64,000 nucleotides of DNA from Chitinophagaceae bacterium (lineage in GTDB: Bacteria; Bacteroidota; Bacteroidia; Chitinophagales; UBA10324). The notes beneath the pieces were generated by a model. That model had not been told where the DNA came from and ran no database searches. It worked only from the letters and a program-made list of their open reading frames with translations. Location of the stretch: the NCBI GenBank assembly GCA_947469485.1, contig CANIPU010000015.1, positions 1 through 64,000 of the forward strand, given 5' to 3'. A program made the translations under genes and the position numbers. Positions 9,042-17,732 of the stretch are shown here, piece by piece. How positions within the stretch are numbered: the stretch's first letter is position 1; every line of letters begins with the position of its first letter.

Positions 9042-10052
9042 TTAGAGTACAATTAGCTTGCAAATTGAATAATTATCAGAAGATATTGACTCAACAAAAT
9101 AAACGCCAGATGAAAGGTCGTTAGTTGATATTTGAAAGTATTTTTCTTCTGTTAAATATTCGTGAATTAAATCTCCGGTCAAATTAATTATACGAATCTG
9201 ATTTAGTGGTTGAGCTGATGTAAGTGTAAAATGATCTGACGCAGGATTAGGGAAAATTTTAATTAATGAATTATCAATTGATTTTATCCCACTTCCACCT
9301 CCTTCATTGCTTCTGAAGCTGAAAGCTTCAAGAAAAACTCCACTGTCATAAACACCATCACCAGCATCTGCAAGTGCAATTTTAAAATGATAGGTTGCTG
9401 AAGGAACAACAACTGCAAATGCAGTTAAATTAAGAGTTAATCCATCAAATGAAATAAACTGTCCTGCCGGATTCTCATTATCATAAAAATAATTTGAGTT
9501 TGAAACAGCATTTACATTGTTTGTTGCAACAGGAATTGTACCACCGGGTAATGCAGCCGAATTGAATTCTCCGGTAATGCCTGGACCTGAAATTAAAATT
9601 GCAAAAACATCGTTGAATGAACTACCAACAAATTCAGGATATTCCTCTGAACCAAATGCAAAATTAAATTCAAGTGTATCGCCTGTTGGGATACAATCAA
9701 ATTCCATTATACAGGCATCATAAGTAGTAATTCCGGCAAGTGTTGTTAAATCAGAATCTCCGGGAAGGGAAAAAGAAGTTGATGTTGATGAATTCGTATT
9801 TGAAGCTCCAAGATCATTAACATTACCTGTGCTTATAACTACTCCATTTGTAATTGACAATTCTGATGAGCCGTTAAAATGCCCATAAGCCTGATTGCTG
9901 CAGTTAATTGAAAGATTTGAAATTGTTACACCTAAACCTTCGAGAAGATTCGCCATCGATGTATCACTTAAACCTGCTTGAATAGTTAATTGAGCGTTCG
10001 AAAATTGGAAGCTCAGGAGAAAGGCAATTACAAGTGTAAATTTTGTTTTCAT
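9042..10052 (-). CDS. Choice-of-anchor L domain protein with T9SS sorting tail
   Basis: A secreted surface or extracellular protein of 336 residues. The signal peptide is residues 1-20 (ending QFSNAQ). Residues ~25-245 form a choice-of-anchor L domain, recognisable from FAFGSEEYPEFVGSSFNDVF followed by LISGPG. The last ~75 residues are a type A T9SS sorting domain (IKIFPNPASDHFTL ... DLSSGVYFVES), which directs passage through the type IX pore and attachment or release at the surface. Choice-of-anchor L domains occur next to varied anchors; their ligand is unknown. It is the first gene of a probable two-gene operon with the Cys/His-rich secreted protein. Confidence 0.88.
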   Translation of the reverse strand: MKTKFTLVIAFLLSFQFSNAQLTIQAGLSDTSMANLLEGLGVTISNLSINCSNQAYGHFNGSSELSITNGVVISTGNVNDLGASNTNSSTSTSFSLPGDSDLTTLAGITTYDACIMEFDCIPTGDTLEFNFAFGSEEYPEFVGSSFNDVFAILISGPGITGEFNSAALPGGTIPVATNNVNAVSNSNYFYDNENPAGQFISFDGLTLNLTAFAVVVPSATYHFKIALADAGDGVYDSGVFLEAFSFRSNEGGGSGIKSIDNSLIKIFPNPASDHFTLTSAQPLNQIRIINLTGDLIHEYLTEEKYFQISTNDLSSGVYFVESISSDNYSICKLIVL

Positions 10053-10131
10053 TTTTCCAGATTGTTTATCAAATATAATAAGTAGGCAACATTTAATTAG
10101 AATATTTTTTTATCATTTTATCTGTTTAATA

Positions 10132-10807
10132 TTAGTTTTTCGTAAATGAATAATCAGAAACTACTTCATTAACTTCATATAAGTTGATGACTTTCCCATC
10201 ATGGGTTTCATAGAAATAATATGATGAATAGGCAATTTTTCCGATTCGCTGATTGTAAAATTCAAGCATCTTGAGTTTTAAATCATAGTCTTTATGTTTT
10301 TCAATTAATGCAATTGTCTGAATGCAAAAAGCATCAATGTTTCCTTCAGGAGTAGCAACAAAAGTATTTAATGAAATTACTGAACATGTTGCTTTACAAC
10401 CCTCAAGAATTGTATTCCAGGTTTTCCCCGAAGTAAGTGGAAGTGAAATTGCATGTACAATGTATTTTTTCTTTATTTTGTTTTTTCCTGGTGAATTATA
10501 AAACATTCCATTTTCATTTATAGATAGTGGGGAATTAAGAATTCGAACAGAATCACTGATTAATTTTAAATGGAAATTAACCCAGTGTTTTCCCTTAAAG
10601 TCTGATTCTTTATCAATATTGTAATAAGTGAATGACGAATCGGTTTGCTTAGATCCATCACTTTTATAGGTAATTGCAGTACCTTTTAAACTTAAGCGAA
10701 TAACCAACTTTATAGGGAAAATTAAGCGAGGAGATAACTTGCGCTTTCAAAGATTCAGGTGTAAAGTAACACGATATAAAAAGCACGAATAGTATTTTGA
10801 ATTTCAT
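10132..10807 (-). pseudogene. Secreted protein of unknown function with an apparent single-base frameshift
   Basis: The intact part (10132 to ~10690) encodes ~185 residues with no recognised domain (GTAITYKSDGSK ... LPLTSGKTWNTILEGC ... GKIAYSSYYFYETHDG), resembling small Bacteroidota envelope proteins. In its own frame it has only a poor TTG start at 10707 and no export signal. One frame over, an ATG at 10807 begins MKFKILFVLFISCYF...SLKAQ, a good signal peptide. That frame continues through NFPYKVGYSLKFK and then hits a stop. The two frames join exactly at the four-T run 10684-10687 (AAAA on the coding strand); removing one base restores a continuous protein. A -7 box TATGTTTG (10826-10833) supports the ATG. 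It is either a real mutation or a homopolymer sequencing error. Confidence 0.72.
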
Positions 10808-10927
10808 AATTTAAGTTTCTATTCGCAAACATAAATTAATTCATAGCTGTTTGGCTTTTCTGTTAATTCATGCCTTTTCTTGATTATATTTTAGAAGAAG
10901 TTATGTGAAAACATTTATTCATTTACC

Positions 10928-11644
10928 TTGCAGTCACTAAAACTTCTTACAATCAAAAAAAATATTCTTATAAAATTCACCTTGGTATTGATCGTATTCT
11001 TTTCAACCTCATTTAGAATTTGCAGCGTTTCGCCAGGCGAAGATTTACCCAATGGGCCAGTTGGTACTACCAGTTTATATGGACAAAAAATAGTTTTCGT
11101 TATGACTACTCCTGTTCAGGCATATACTGTTGTTGATGAAGGAAAGCCTAATGAAGATGCCGGCACAATGACTTCTCAAATTACTCAGGCAATAGATGCA
11201 GCTGTTAAGAAAGAGTCTAAAGGGAAAATGAAAAATTTTGATGCAGTAATTGTTTACGGTGAATTCAAAAATATGGAATATATTAAATTTAATAACGGGC
11301 TCGGCGCAGTAAATGAAAATGGTGCGGCTTATCCTTACATATACAATACAAAAAAAACAGGACCGAAGTATGTTTATTTTGCTGCAGTACCTAATAAACC
11401 ATATGATGTGCTTGATACATTTGAGAAAGGTTCGTTGGGGCAAACAGGTATTGGTGTTGCTAACAATGCCGGAGACCCGTATAAAGTTCGAATAAATTCA
11501 TTTTGCGAAAAAGCGGTGAATATTGCTAAAGATAAGTCCTTAGAGTTTGACGCAATTATTGTAGTTCAAAACACCGATTTAACTCAGGATGTTGTTTTAG
11601 GTAACGACTTCGGGAAAAACATTCAGATTATTAAATTCAAATAA
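10928..11644 (+). CDS. Secreted protein of unknown function
   Basis: Not recognised. 238 residues with an N-terminal hydrophobic stretch (FTLVLIVFFSTSF, about residues 17-29) that reads as a signal peptide. The body contains GQKIVFVMTTPVQAYTVVDEG and a repeated layout: FDAVIVYGEF near residue 105 and FDAIIVVQNT near residue 215, which suggests an internal alpha/beta duplication. No ATG exists before the signal sequence; TTG at 10928 is the most upstream usable start, so the exact N-terminus is uncertain. It ends 2 nt before the stop of the convergent methyltransferase gene. No lipobox or T9SS tail. Confidence 0.68.
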   Translation: MQSLKLLTIKKNILIKFTLVLIVFFSTSFRICSVSPGEDLPNGPVGTTSLYGQKIVFVMTTPVQAYTVVDEGKPNEDAGTMTSQITQAIDAAVKKESKGKMKNFDAVIVYGEFKNMEYIKFNNGLGAVNENGAAYPYIYNTKKTGPKYVYFAAVPNKPYDVLDTFEKGSLGQTGIGVANNAGDPYKVRINSFCEKAVNIAKDKSLEFDAIIVVQNTDLTQDVVLGNDFGKNIQIIKFK

Positions 11645-11646
11645 TC

Positions 11647-12825
11647 TTAATCCTGTTCATTTTTTGTTTCCTGGTATTTTTTTCCGGCATATAAATCATA
11701 GCCAAAAAGTTTGCAGTCAATCTGAGCATTCATAAATCTTATTTTGCGTTTTGGTTTCAGACCTATGAATTTTGCAGCTTCTAAATTTCCAGTGAAAACA
11801 AATCCTTTATAACCACTGCATTTTCTTTTCATGAAATTTCCAATGGTTTTATATAATTCAATCAATTCGTCATCACCTCCACCCATTCTGTCACCATATG
11901 GAGGATTCATAATTACAATTCCTTTTTCGTCAGGCACAGGTGTTTCTTCAACAGCACATTCAACAAAATCAATGAACTCACTTACTCCTGCAGCCTCTGC
12001 ATTTAACTTTGCATCTTTAATCGCATCAGGATGTATATCAGTGGCTATAATTTTAAAATCAAGATGGCTTTTTGCTTTTAAAGTATTTTCATTATCCAAT
12101 TCGCGATAATATTCTTCTTCGTTATAATCTTTAAAATGCTGGAACGAAAATTCTTTTCTCAAATAACCGGGATATCGATTCAAAGCCATAAGCGCAGCTT
12201 CAATTGCAAATGTTCCACTGCCACACATTGGGTTAACAAAAGTTGAATTCATATCCCACTCAGCTGCCATAATTACTCCTGCAGCTAAATTTTCCTGCAT
12301 TGGTGCAGCGAAAGGATACTTGCGATATCCACGCTTATTCAAAGAAACACCTGAAGTATCGAGGTACAATGAAACATCATTGTTATCCCAAAATACAAAT
12401 ACAACTGCCCCTGTACGCTCGCTTCCACTATCCGGGCGATAGCCGATTTTGCGACGGAAACGATCAACAATTGCATCCTTGCATTTCAGGTTGGTGTAAA
12501 GAGTTGTATTGATAGTGCCATTGCGGGTGAATGAGGTAACAGCAAATTGTTCATCCTTACGCAAATAATTTTCCCATGGAACTTCTGATACTTTATTGAA
12601 TAACTCGTTTGCATCAGCAGCTTTTACTTTCTTTATCATCCACAAAACTTTACTGGCGCTTCGCAAAAAATAATTAAGCCGAATACAATCATTCATGGTT
12701 CCTTTTATTTCCACTCCGTTAGGGTGCTCCCATGTAATGGTGTAACCAAGAGCTTCCACTTCGGTTTTTAAATAAGGAGTAACATAAAGCGGACAGTTGA
12801 TAAGTATGATGGAGGGTTGTTGCAT
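11647..12825 (-). CDS. THUMP-domain rRNA methyltransferase (RlmL/YpsC-like)
   Basis: A SAM-dependent N2-guanine methyltransferase acting on 23S rRNA or a similar RNA. Residues ~1-55 are the N-terminal ferredoxin-like part, ~60-155 a THUMP RNA-binding domain, and ~165-380 a Rossmann methyltransferase. The SAM-binding motif is FVNPMCGSGTFAIEAA, the ribose-binding acidic end IIATDIHPDAI, and the catalytic motif MNPPYGDR, typical of exocyclic amino N-methylation of guanine. The 392-residue length matches the single-domain YpsC form, not the long E. coli RlmKL fusion. The precise target base is inferred from family only. Confidence 0.9.
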   Translation of the reverse strand: MQQPSIILINCPLYVTPYLKTEVEALGYTITWEHPNGVEIKGTMNDCIRLNYFLRSASKVLWMIKKVKAADANELFNKVSEVPWENYLRKDEQFAVTSFTRNGTINTTLYTNLKCKDAIVDRFRRKIGYRPDSGSERTGAVVFVFWDNNDVSLYLDTSGVSLNKRGYRKYPFAAPMQENLAAGVIMAAEWDMNSTFVNPMCGSGTFAIEAALMALNRYPGYLRKEFSFQHFKDYNEEEYYRELDNENTLKAKSHLDFKIIATDIHPDAIKDAKLNAEAAGVSEFIDFVECAVEETPVPDEKGIVIMNPPYGDRMGGGDDELIELYKTIGNFMKRKCSGYKGFVFTGNLEAAKFIGLKPKRKIRFMNAQIDCKLFGYDLYAGKKYQETKNEQD

Positions 12826-12926
12826 GTGCGGCGAAAGTAAGCACTTGTGATTTAAGCTTAAGCACTTATAACATTTATTATAAAAACACTAACCATACAA
12901 TTTTAAATTTGTAGTAATTGAATAAA

Positions 12927-14168
12927 ATGAATTCGAAGAAATTAGTAGTGATTGGGGGAGGTGCTGCAGGTTTTTTTTGCGCAGTAAATGCAGCCAGAAT
13001 GAACCCCTTTCTGAATGTTATTATAGTTGAAAAGGGTGGAAGTGTTTTACAAAAGGTAAAAGTAAGCGGAGGTGGAAGATGCAATGTTACCCATGCTTGT
13101 TTTGATATTGATGAAATGGCAAAGTGTTATCCGCGTGGTGACCGCTTTGTGCGCAAAGCTTTTCATCAGTTTTTTACAAACGATACAATTGAATGGTTTG
13201 AAAGCAGGGGAGTGCCTTTGAAAACTGAAGACGATTATCGAATGTTTCCCCAATCAAACAACTCTCAAACAATTATTGATTGCCTGATGAAGGAAATGGA
13301 TGATTATAAAGTTGAGTTACAACTTCACCATTCAGTTGAAAAAATTGAACCTTATGAAAATGGATTCGAAGTAAGTTTTACGAATGGAGAAATAATTCAC
13401 CCTGAGTTTGTGATGATTGCCTGTGGCGGTTTTCAAAAAATAAATCAGTTTGATTGGTTAAAGAATCTGGATTTGAAAATAGTGACACCTGTTCCTTCTT
13501 TATTCACTTTCAATTTTCCAAAGCATCCATTGAATAATTTAATGGGAATAACTGCTCCTAATTCATCAATTAAAATTGCCGGAACAAAACTTTCATCTGA
13601 AGGACCAATCCTCATTACTCATTGGGGATTAAGTGGCCCGGCAGTACTTAGGTTATCAGCATTTGCGGCAAGAGATTTAGAAAAGATAAACTATAAATTT
13701 TCAGTAATGGTAAACTGGTGTTCTGAATTTAATGAGCAAACTTTTGTAAAACAGATTCACGAGCAACGAAAATTATTTCCGGCAAAGAAACCCTCGAACG
13801 GAAATTTTACCGGACTTGCATCACGACTTTGGGAGTTTATGTTATTAGAATCTGGAATAGATGATGCAAAAAAATGGAGCGATTTAACAAGCATATCTAT
13901 TAATAAACTCGCTAAAAACTGTTGCGCTTATGAAATGAATGCTGAAGGTAAAACAACTTTCAAAGAGGAGTTTGTAAGTGCAGGAGGAATTGCTTTAAGC
14001 GAAATTGATGCAAATACCATGATGAGTAAAAAATATCAGGGATTATATTTTGGTGGAGAGATATTGGATGTGGATGGTATTACCGGCGGATTTAATTTCC
14101 AACATGCATGGACTAGCGGATTTGTTGCAGCGAAAAGTATTGTGAAGCTAATTAAAAATGAAAAGTAA
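12927..14168 (+). CDS. HI0933/BaiN-type NAD(P)/FAD-dependent oxidoreductase
   Basis: A flavoprotein of the HI0933 family. The N-terminal Rossmann motif is VVIGGGAAGFFCA, followed by SGGGRCNVTH, the family signature. The C-terminal FAD site is GLYFGGEILDVDGITGGFNFQHAWTSG. A TTG lies three codons upstream at 12918, but ATG at 12927 sits right before the first beta strand and is preferred. The HI0933 family is widespread and mostly uncharacterised; BaiN reduces a bile-acid intermediate in clostridia, so the substrate here should not be assumed. Single gene, divergent from the methyltransferase. A -7-like TAAATTTG is at 12904-12911, without a good -33 box. Confidence 0.88.
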   Translation: MNSKKLVVIGGGAAGFFCAVNAARMNPFLNVIIVEKGGSVLQKVKVSGGGRCNVTHACFDIDEMAKCYPRGDRFVRKAFHQFFTNDTIEWFESRGVPLKTEDDYRMFPQSNNSQTIIDCLMKEMDDYKVELQLHHSVEKIEPYENGFEVSFTNGEIIHPEFVMIACGGFQKINQFDWLKNLDLKIVTPVPSLFTFNFPKHPLNNLMGITAPNSSIKIAGTKLSSEGPILITHWGLSGPAVLRLSAFAARDLEKINYKFSVMVNWCSEFNEQTFVKQIHEQRKLFPAKKPSNGNFTGLASRLWEFMLLESGIDDAKKWSDLTSISINKLAKNCCAYEMNAEGKTTFKEEFVSAGGIALSEIDANTMMSKKYQGLYFGGEILDVDGITGGFNFQHAWTSGFVAAKSIVKLIKNEK

Positions 14169-14265
14169 CCCGTTAATGATTTTTACCATAATGATTACAA
14201 TACCTAAAATCATGTTTTTCTAATCTTCAATTTGGCATACATTCACCACCCCAAACACAAACTAC

Positions 14266-15531
14266 ATGAATAAATTTCTTTTCGCATTACTATCCATTTC
14301 AGTTTTTCAATTTTCATTTTTCACTCTTAATTTATCTGCACAAAACCGCCACGATAAAGCCATCTTTAAAGACTACAAGGCCGGTTATTACCAGAACACG
14401 ATTATGCGAGGAATAAATGAACAGACCGAAAAAAAGGAGCCACCTAAAACACAGAAATATTTCAAGATGGATCCAACCGGAATTGATATTCCAACTTCAC
14501 CATCGCAATTCACTTCAGTATTTCGTAATACGCCGATTTCGCAAGGCAATACCGGAACCTGCTGGAGTTTTTCTTCTACTTCATATTATGAAACTGAAAT
14601 AAATAGGCTGACTAAACAAAATATTTTGCTCTCGCAGTTATTTACTGTTTACTGGGAATATGTACAGAAAGCAAAAGGTTTTGTTGATACCCGTGGCGAA
14701 AGCAATTTCGACGAAGGCAGTGAAGCCAATGCCGTGAAAAGAGTTTACAAAGAATATGGATGTGTGCCTTACGAAGATTTTCCTGGCTATACAGGCGATA
14801 TAAAAATTTACAATCACAACGCAATGGTTGCTGAGATGAAAAATTATCTCACAAGTGTGAAAGCATCTAACGCGTGGAATGAAGAAGAAGTAATTGCAAC
14901 CATTAAATCTATTTTGAATCATTACATCGGAACACCACCAACTAGTGTAACCTGGCAGAAAAAAGTTTACACACCAAAAGATTTTCTGTCTCAGGTATGC
15001 AAACTTAATATGGATGATTATGTAGATGTGATTTCGCTGATGGAAAAACCTTATTGGACTCAAATGGAATACAAAGTTCCTGACAATTGGTGGCACGACA
15101 GCACTTACTACAATGTACCTCTTGATACTTTTTTGGCTATTGTAAAAAGAGGCATTCGTGCAGGTTATAGCATTACAATTGGTGGTGATGTAAGTGAACC
15201 GGGGTTCAATATGAGTAATGTTTGCATGGTTCCGAGTTTTGATATTCCATCAGATTTCATTGATGAGAATGCCCGCCAGTTCCGATTCAATAATCAGACA
15301 ACAACCGATGATCATGGCATGCACTTAGTTGGTTACATGGAAAAAAATGGAAAGGATTGGTACCTGATTAAGGATAGTGGTGCAGGTTCACGAAATGTTG
15401 GAAATAGCAATGAAAGTTTCGGATACTATTATTTTCACGAAGATTATTTGAAGCTCAAAATTGTTGACATTACCGTGCACAAAGATTTAATTAAAAATCT
15501 TTGGAATCAATTTCCGACACATAGAGGATAA
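14266..15531 (+). CDS. Secreted C1 (papain-fold) cysteine peptidase, bleomycin-hydrolase-like
   Basis: 421 residues with a signal peptide ending NLSAQ (about residues 1-26). The active-site region is ISQGNTGTCWSFSSTSYYE, with nucleophile Cys99 and oxyanion Gln91, followed by a papain-type helix. The catalytic His lies in TTDDHGMHLVGYM (His353). The third catalytic position, normally Asn in NSWG, reads LIKDSGAGSRN, so Asp370 takes its place and the following Trp is missing. The long insertion between the Cys and His resembles aminopeptidase C/bleomycin hydrolase, but export is unusual for that cytosolic enzyme. Peptide degradation outside the cytoplasm is likely. Confidence 0.85.
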   Translation: MNKFLFALLSISVFQFSFFTLNLSAQNRHDKAIFKDYKAGYYQNTIMRGINEQTEKKEPPKTQKYFKMDPTGIDIPTSPSQFTSVFRNTPISQGNTGTCWSFSSTSYYETEINRLTKQNILLSQLFTVYWEYVQKAKGFVDTRGESNFDEGSEANAVKRVYKEYGCVPYEDFPGYTGDIKIYNHNAMVAEMKNYLTSVKASNAWNEEEVIATIKSILNHYIGTPPTSVTWQKKVYTPKDFLSQVCKLNMDDYVDVISLMEKPYWTQMEYKVPDNWWHDSTYYNVPLDTFLAIVKRGIRAGYSITIGGDVSEPGFNMSNVCMVPSFDIPSDFIDENARQFRFNNQTTTDDHGMHLVGYMEKNGKDWYLIKDSGAGSRNVGNSNESFGYYYFHEDYLKLKIVDITVHKDLIKNLWNQFPTHRG

Positions 15532-15567
15532 GTAATTTTTGTATTTAAAATTTTATTTTAAAATGAA

Positions 15568-16086
15568 TTAATAGCTAATATTAATTCCATTTAAAACTTT
15601 TTGTGCTCTTGATTTAAAACCAGCACTTGCATTTTCGAGCTGGTCTTCCAGAACCAATTTTAATTCGTTTTTTAATTCGGGTTCGTATATACAAATGTTG
15701 CTTAAAACGGTCATTGCAAAAACTTTGACTGCAATTGGTTCGTCAGCATCTATCAAAAAACGAAAACAAATATTTGCCGTTTTACCCCATAATTTTTTTG
15801 GTAATTCAATTGACTGAAAAATCCGAAGTGTATTTCGCTTCACAGCATCATGAACTTCACGCTCCAGATTATTCACCATCTTCGATAGAAATGGTTCAAT
15901 CAAAAACGGATTTCGTTCCGTACATATACTGACTATCCATGCTGCACGCTGTGTAACACGATAAGTGTTTCCAAAAAACAACTTCATCAATTCAGCAAAT
16001 CGAATTTCATTCTCACCAATATATGAAGCAATTTTTTCTGCTTGAGTGCGCGAATGCTCTTTTAAAATCTCTTCACGAATTTTCAC
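15568..16086 (-). CDS. HEAT-repeat-like helical protein
   Basis: A 172-residue cytosolic protein made of paired helices: FAELMKLFFGNTYRVTQRAAWIVS, FLSKMVNNLEREVHDAVKRNTLRIF, and AVKVFAMTVLSNICIYEPELKNEL. The spacing looks like HEAT or adaptin-like repeats used for protein binding. There is no catalytic motif, signal peptide or membrane segment. Such small helical proteins are common but uncharacterised in Bacteroidota. It lies 36 nt from the GT2 gene on the same strand, possibly in one transcript. Function unknown. Confidence 0.75.
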   Translation of the reverse strand: MKIREEILKEHSRTQAEKIASYIGENEIRFAELMKLFFGNTYRVTQRAAWIVSICTERNPFLIEPFLSKMVNNLEREVHDAVKRNTLRIFQSIELPKKLWGKTANICFRFLIDADEPIAVKVFAMTVLSNICIYEPELKNELKLVLEDQLENASAGFKSRAQKVLNGINISY

Positions 16087-16122
16087 TTAATAAAATATAT
16101 TTAAATAATATATAGGAGATTT

Positions 16123-16857
16123 CTATTTTCTGTATGCATTTTTCTGAGACAAACTTTTCCATTTCATCTTCAGTACACCAAGAATGGCTTCTTTGAAAAT
16201 TCCTTTGCTCATTTTGGATGCGCCTTCTATTCTGTCTGTAAAAGTGATTGGAATTTCTTTTAACTTAAAACCTAAACGCCAGGCAGCAAATTTCATTTCA
16301 ATCTGAAATGCATATCCAATGAAAGTGATTTTACTGAAATCCAGTTTTTCTAAAAATTCTTTTCTGTAACAAACAAATCCGGCAGTGGTATCAGTAACAG
16401 GCATCCAGGTAATTAGCCGCACATACACACTTGCAAAATACGACATTAGAATTCTGCCAATTGGCCAATTCTTTACTTTTCCGCCCTTACAATACCTTGA
16501 ACCAACTACAACAGCAGTTCCTTTTGTTGCTTCTTCATAAAGCCGAAGCAAATCTTTCGGAGGATGCGAAAAATCACAATCCATTTCAAATATGAATTGG
16601 TAATTTCTATCAAGGGCCCATTTAAACCCTAAAATATAAGCAGTGCCTAACCCCAGTTTTCCACTTCGCTCAATTAGAAACAAGCGGGATGAGTTTTGGA
16701 TTTGTAAATCTTTAATTATTGCTGCAGTACCATCAGGTGATCCGTCATCAATTATTAATATATGAATATCAGGTGAAAGAGAAAATACTTCGCTCACCAT
16801 TCGAGCTATATTTTCTTTCTCGTTGTAAGTTGGAATAATTACAAGACTTTCTTTCAA
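16123..16857 (-). CDS. Polyprenol-phosphate mannosyltransferase-type GT2 glycosyltransferase
   Basis: 244 residues, similar in length to DPM1-type dolichol-phosphate mannose synthase without membrane anchor. The GT2 nucleotide-sugar motifs are IIPTYNEKENI at the N-terminus, IIDDGSPDGTAAI with Asp37-Asp38, and FEMDCDFSHPP as the DxD metal-binding loop. Downstream, VVGSRYCKGGKVKNWP and TDTTAGFVCYRKEFL match the family. The enzyme would transfer a sugar (mannose or glucose) from a nucleotide donor to a polyprenyl phosphate on the inner membrane, feeding glycan or lipid modification. Sugar identity is inferred. The next gene on this strand is the DnaQ-like exonuclease, 30 nt upstream. Confidence 0.9.
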   Translation of the reverse strand: MKESLVIIPTYNEKENIARMVSEVFSLSPDIHILIIDDGSPDGTAAIIKDLQIQNSSRLFLIERSGKLGLGTAYILGFKWALDRNYQFIFEMDCDFSHPPKDLLRLYEEATKGTAVVVGSRYCKGGKVKNWPIGRILMSYFASVYVRLITWMPVTDTTAGFVCYRKEFLEKLDFSKITFIGYAFQIEMKFAAWRLGFKLKEIPITFTDRIEGASKMSKGIFKEAILGVLKMKWKSLSQKNAYRK

Positions 16858-16887
16858 CTGAATTTGAATTTTTAAATTAGGACGAAT

Positions 16888-17646
16888 TTAATTACGCTCT
16901 TTAATTGATTTTATCTTTTCCTTAAAATCAAGAGGAAAGTCGCTCTTCATAATCCAATCATAATAATTTGGTTCCTTTTTAAAAACTTCCTTCACAGGTA
17001 CACCTTTGTGCTTTCCGAAATTGAATGTCTCAATACCTTTGTTAAAATACATTTTTCGCCCCATATCAACAAAGTCGCCATCCTTCGTGAATTTGTGTAA
17101 GAAGTCAATGTCGTTTTTAATTTTATCGCTATAACGGTCAAGTTGCGATTCAAGTATTTGAAAAGTTGCACGGGTATCCGCCAATGCGCTGTGAGCGTTT
17201 TCTAAATTTTTCTCGCAGTAATATTTGTAAGCTGCTGAAAGATTCCGCGGCTCCATTAAATGAAAAATCCGTTGAACATCCACCATTCTTCGATTTGTGT
17301 TATCAAAAACAAATCCTGCACGACCGAATTCTTCAGTCATAAATGGAAAATCAAAGCGGCTGCTGTTGTAGCCACTCCAATCGCTGTCATTAATAATGTC
17401 GAAATACTTTTGGGCGACCTGTGGAAACGATGGGCAATCTTTTACTGCCTCGTTTGTGATTCCATGAATTGCAACTACCTCTGCTGGAATTGGAATCTGA
17501 GGGTTTATCCGTTCACAATATTCTAATACTTCACCTGATGGTAGAACTTTTACAACGGCAATTTCAACAATGCGATCCTTGGAAAAATCCATACCTGTTG
17601 TTTCCAGATCAATAAAAGCGAGAGGCTTTGTTAAATTTAAATTCAT
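16888..17646 (-). CDS. DnaQ-like 3'-5' exonuclease (DEDDh)
   Basis: 252 residues. Exo I motif FIDLETTGMD gives Asp13 and Glu15; Exo II is YNSSRFDFPFM; Exo III is HSALADTRAT with the DEDDh His and Asp. IHGITNEAVKDCPSF between them is typical of DnaQ exonucleases. After the nuclease domain, the C-terminal ~50 residues (NFGKHKGVPVKEVFKKEPNYYDWIM) match the small domain found at the end of exonuclease X-like proteins. It probably acts in DNA repair or as a proofreading-type nuclease rather than as the polymerase III epsilon subunit, since no polymerase-binding tail is seen. Confidence 0.88.
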   Translation of the reverse strand: MNLNLTKPLAFIDLETTGMDFSKDRIVEIAVVKVLPSGEVLEYCERINPQIPIPAEVVAIHGITNEAVKDCPSFPQVAQKYFDIINDSDWSGYNSSRFDFPFMTEEFGRAGFVFDNTNRRMVDVQRIFHLMEPRNLSAAYKYYCEKNLENAHSALADTRATFQILESQLDRYSDKIKNDIDFLHKFTKDGDFVDMGRKMYFNKGIETFNFGKHKGVPVKEVFKKEPNYYDWIMKSDFPLDFKEKIKSIKERN

Positions 17647-17732
17647 AATTTTTTTTGCGACGCAAACCTAAACGAATTTGCTGTATAGCTGAACAGTAAA
17701 ATATTTATAGTGGAAAAATGTGGATAGAAAAA

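Noticed and set aside
10132-10707. TTG at 10707 as the true start of the secreted protein
   Set aside because: It lacks an export signal, while a good signal peptide with a -7 box lies just upstream in the other frame.
12904-12911. TAAATTTG as the promoter of the HI0933-type gene
   Set aside because: The -7 box is present but there is no TTG at the expected distance upstream, so I did not list it as a promoter feature.
14638-15096. Minus-strand 152-codon frame within the C1 peptidase gene
   Set aside because: It is aromatic- and Cys-rich antisense of a gene with all expected catalytic motifs.
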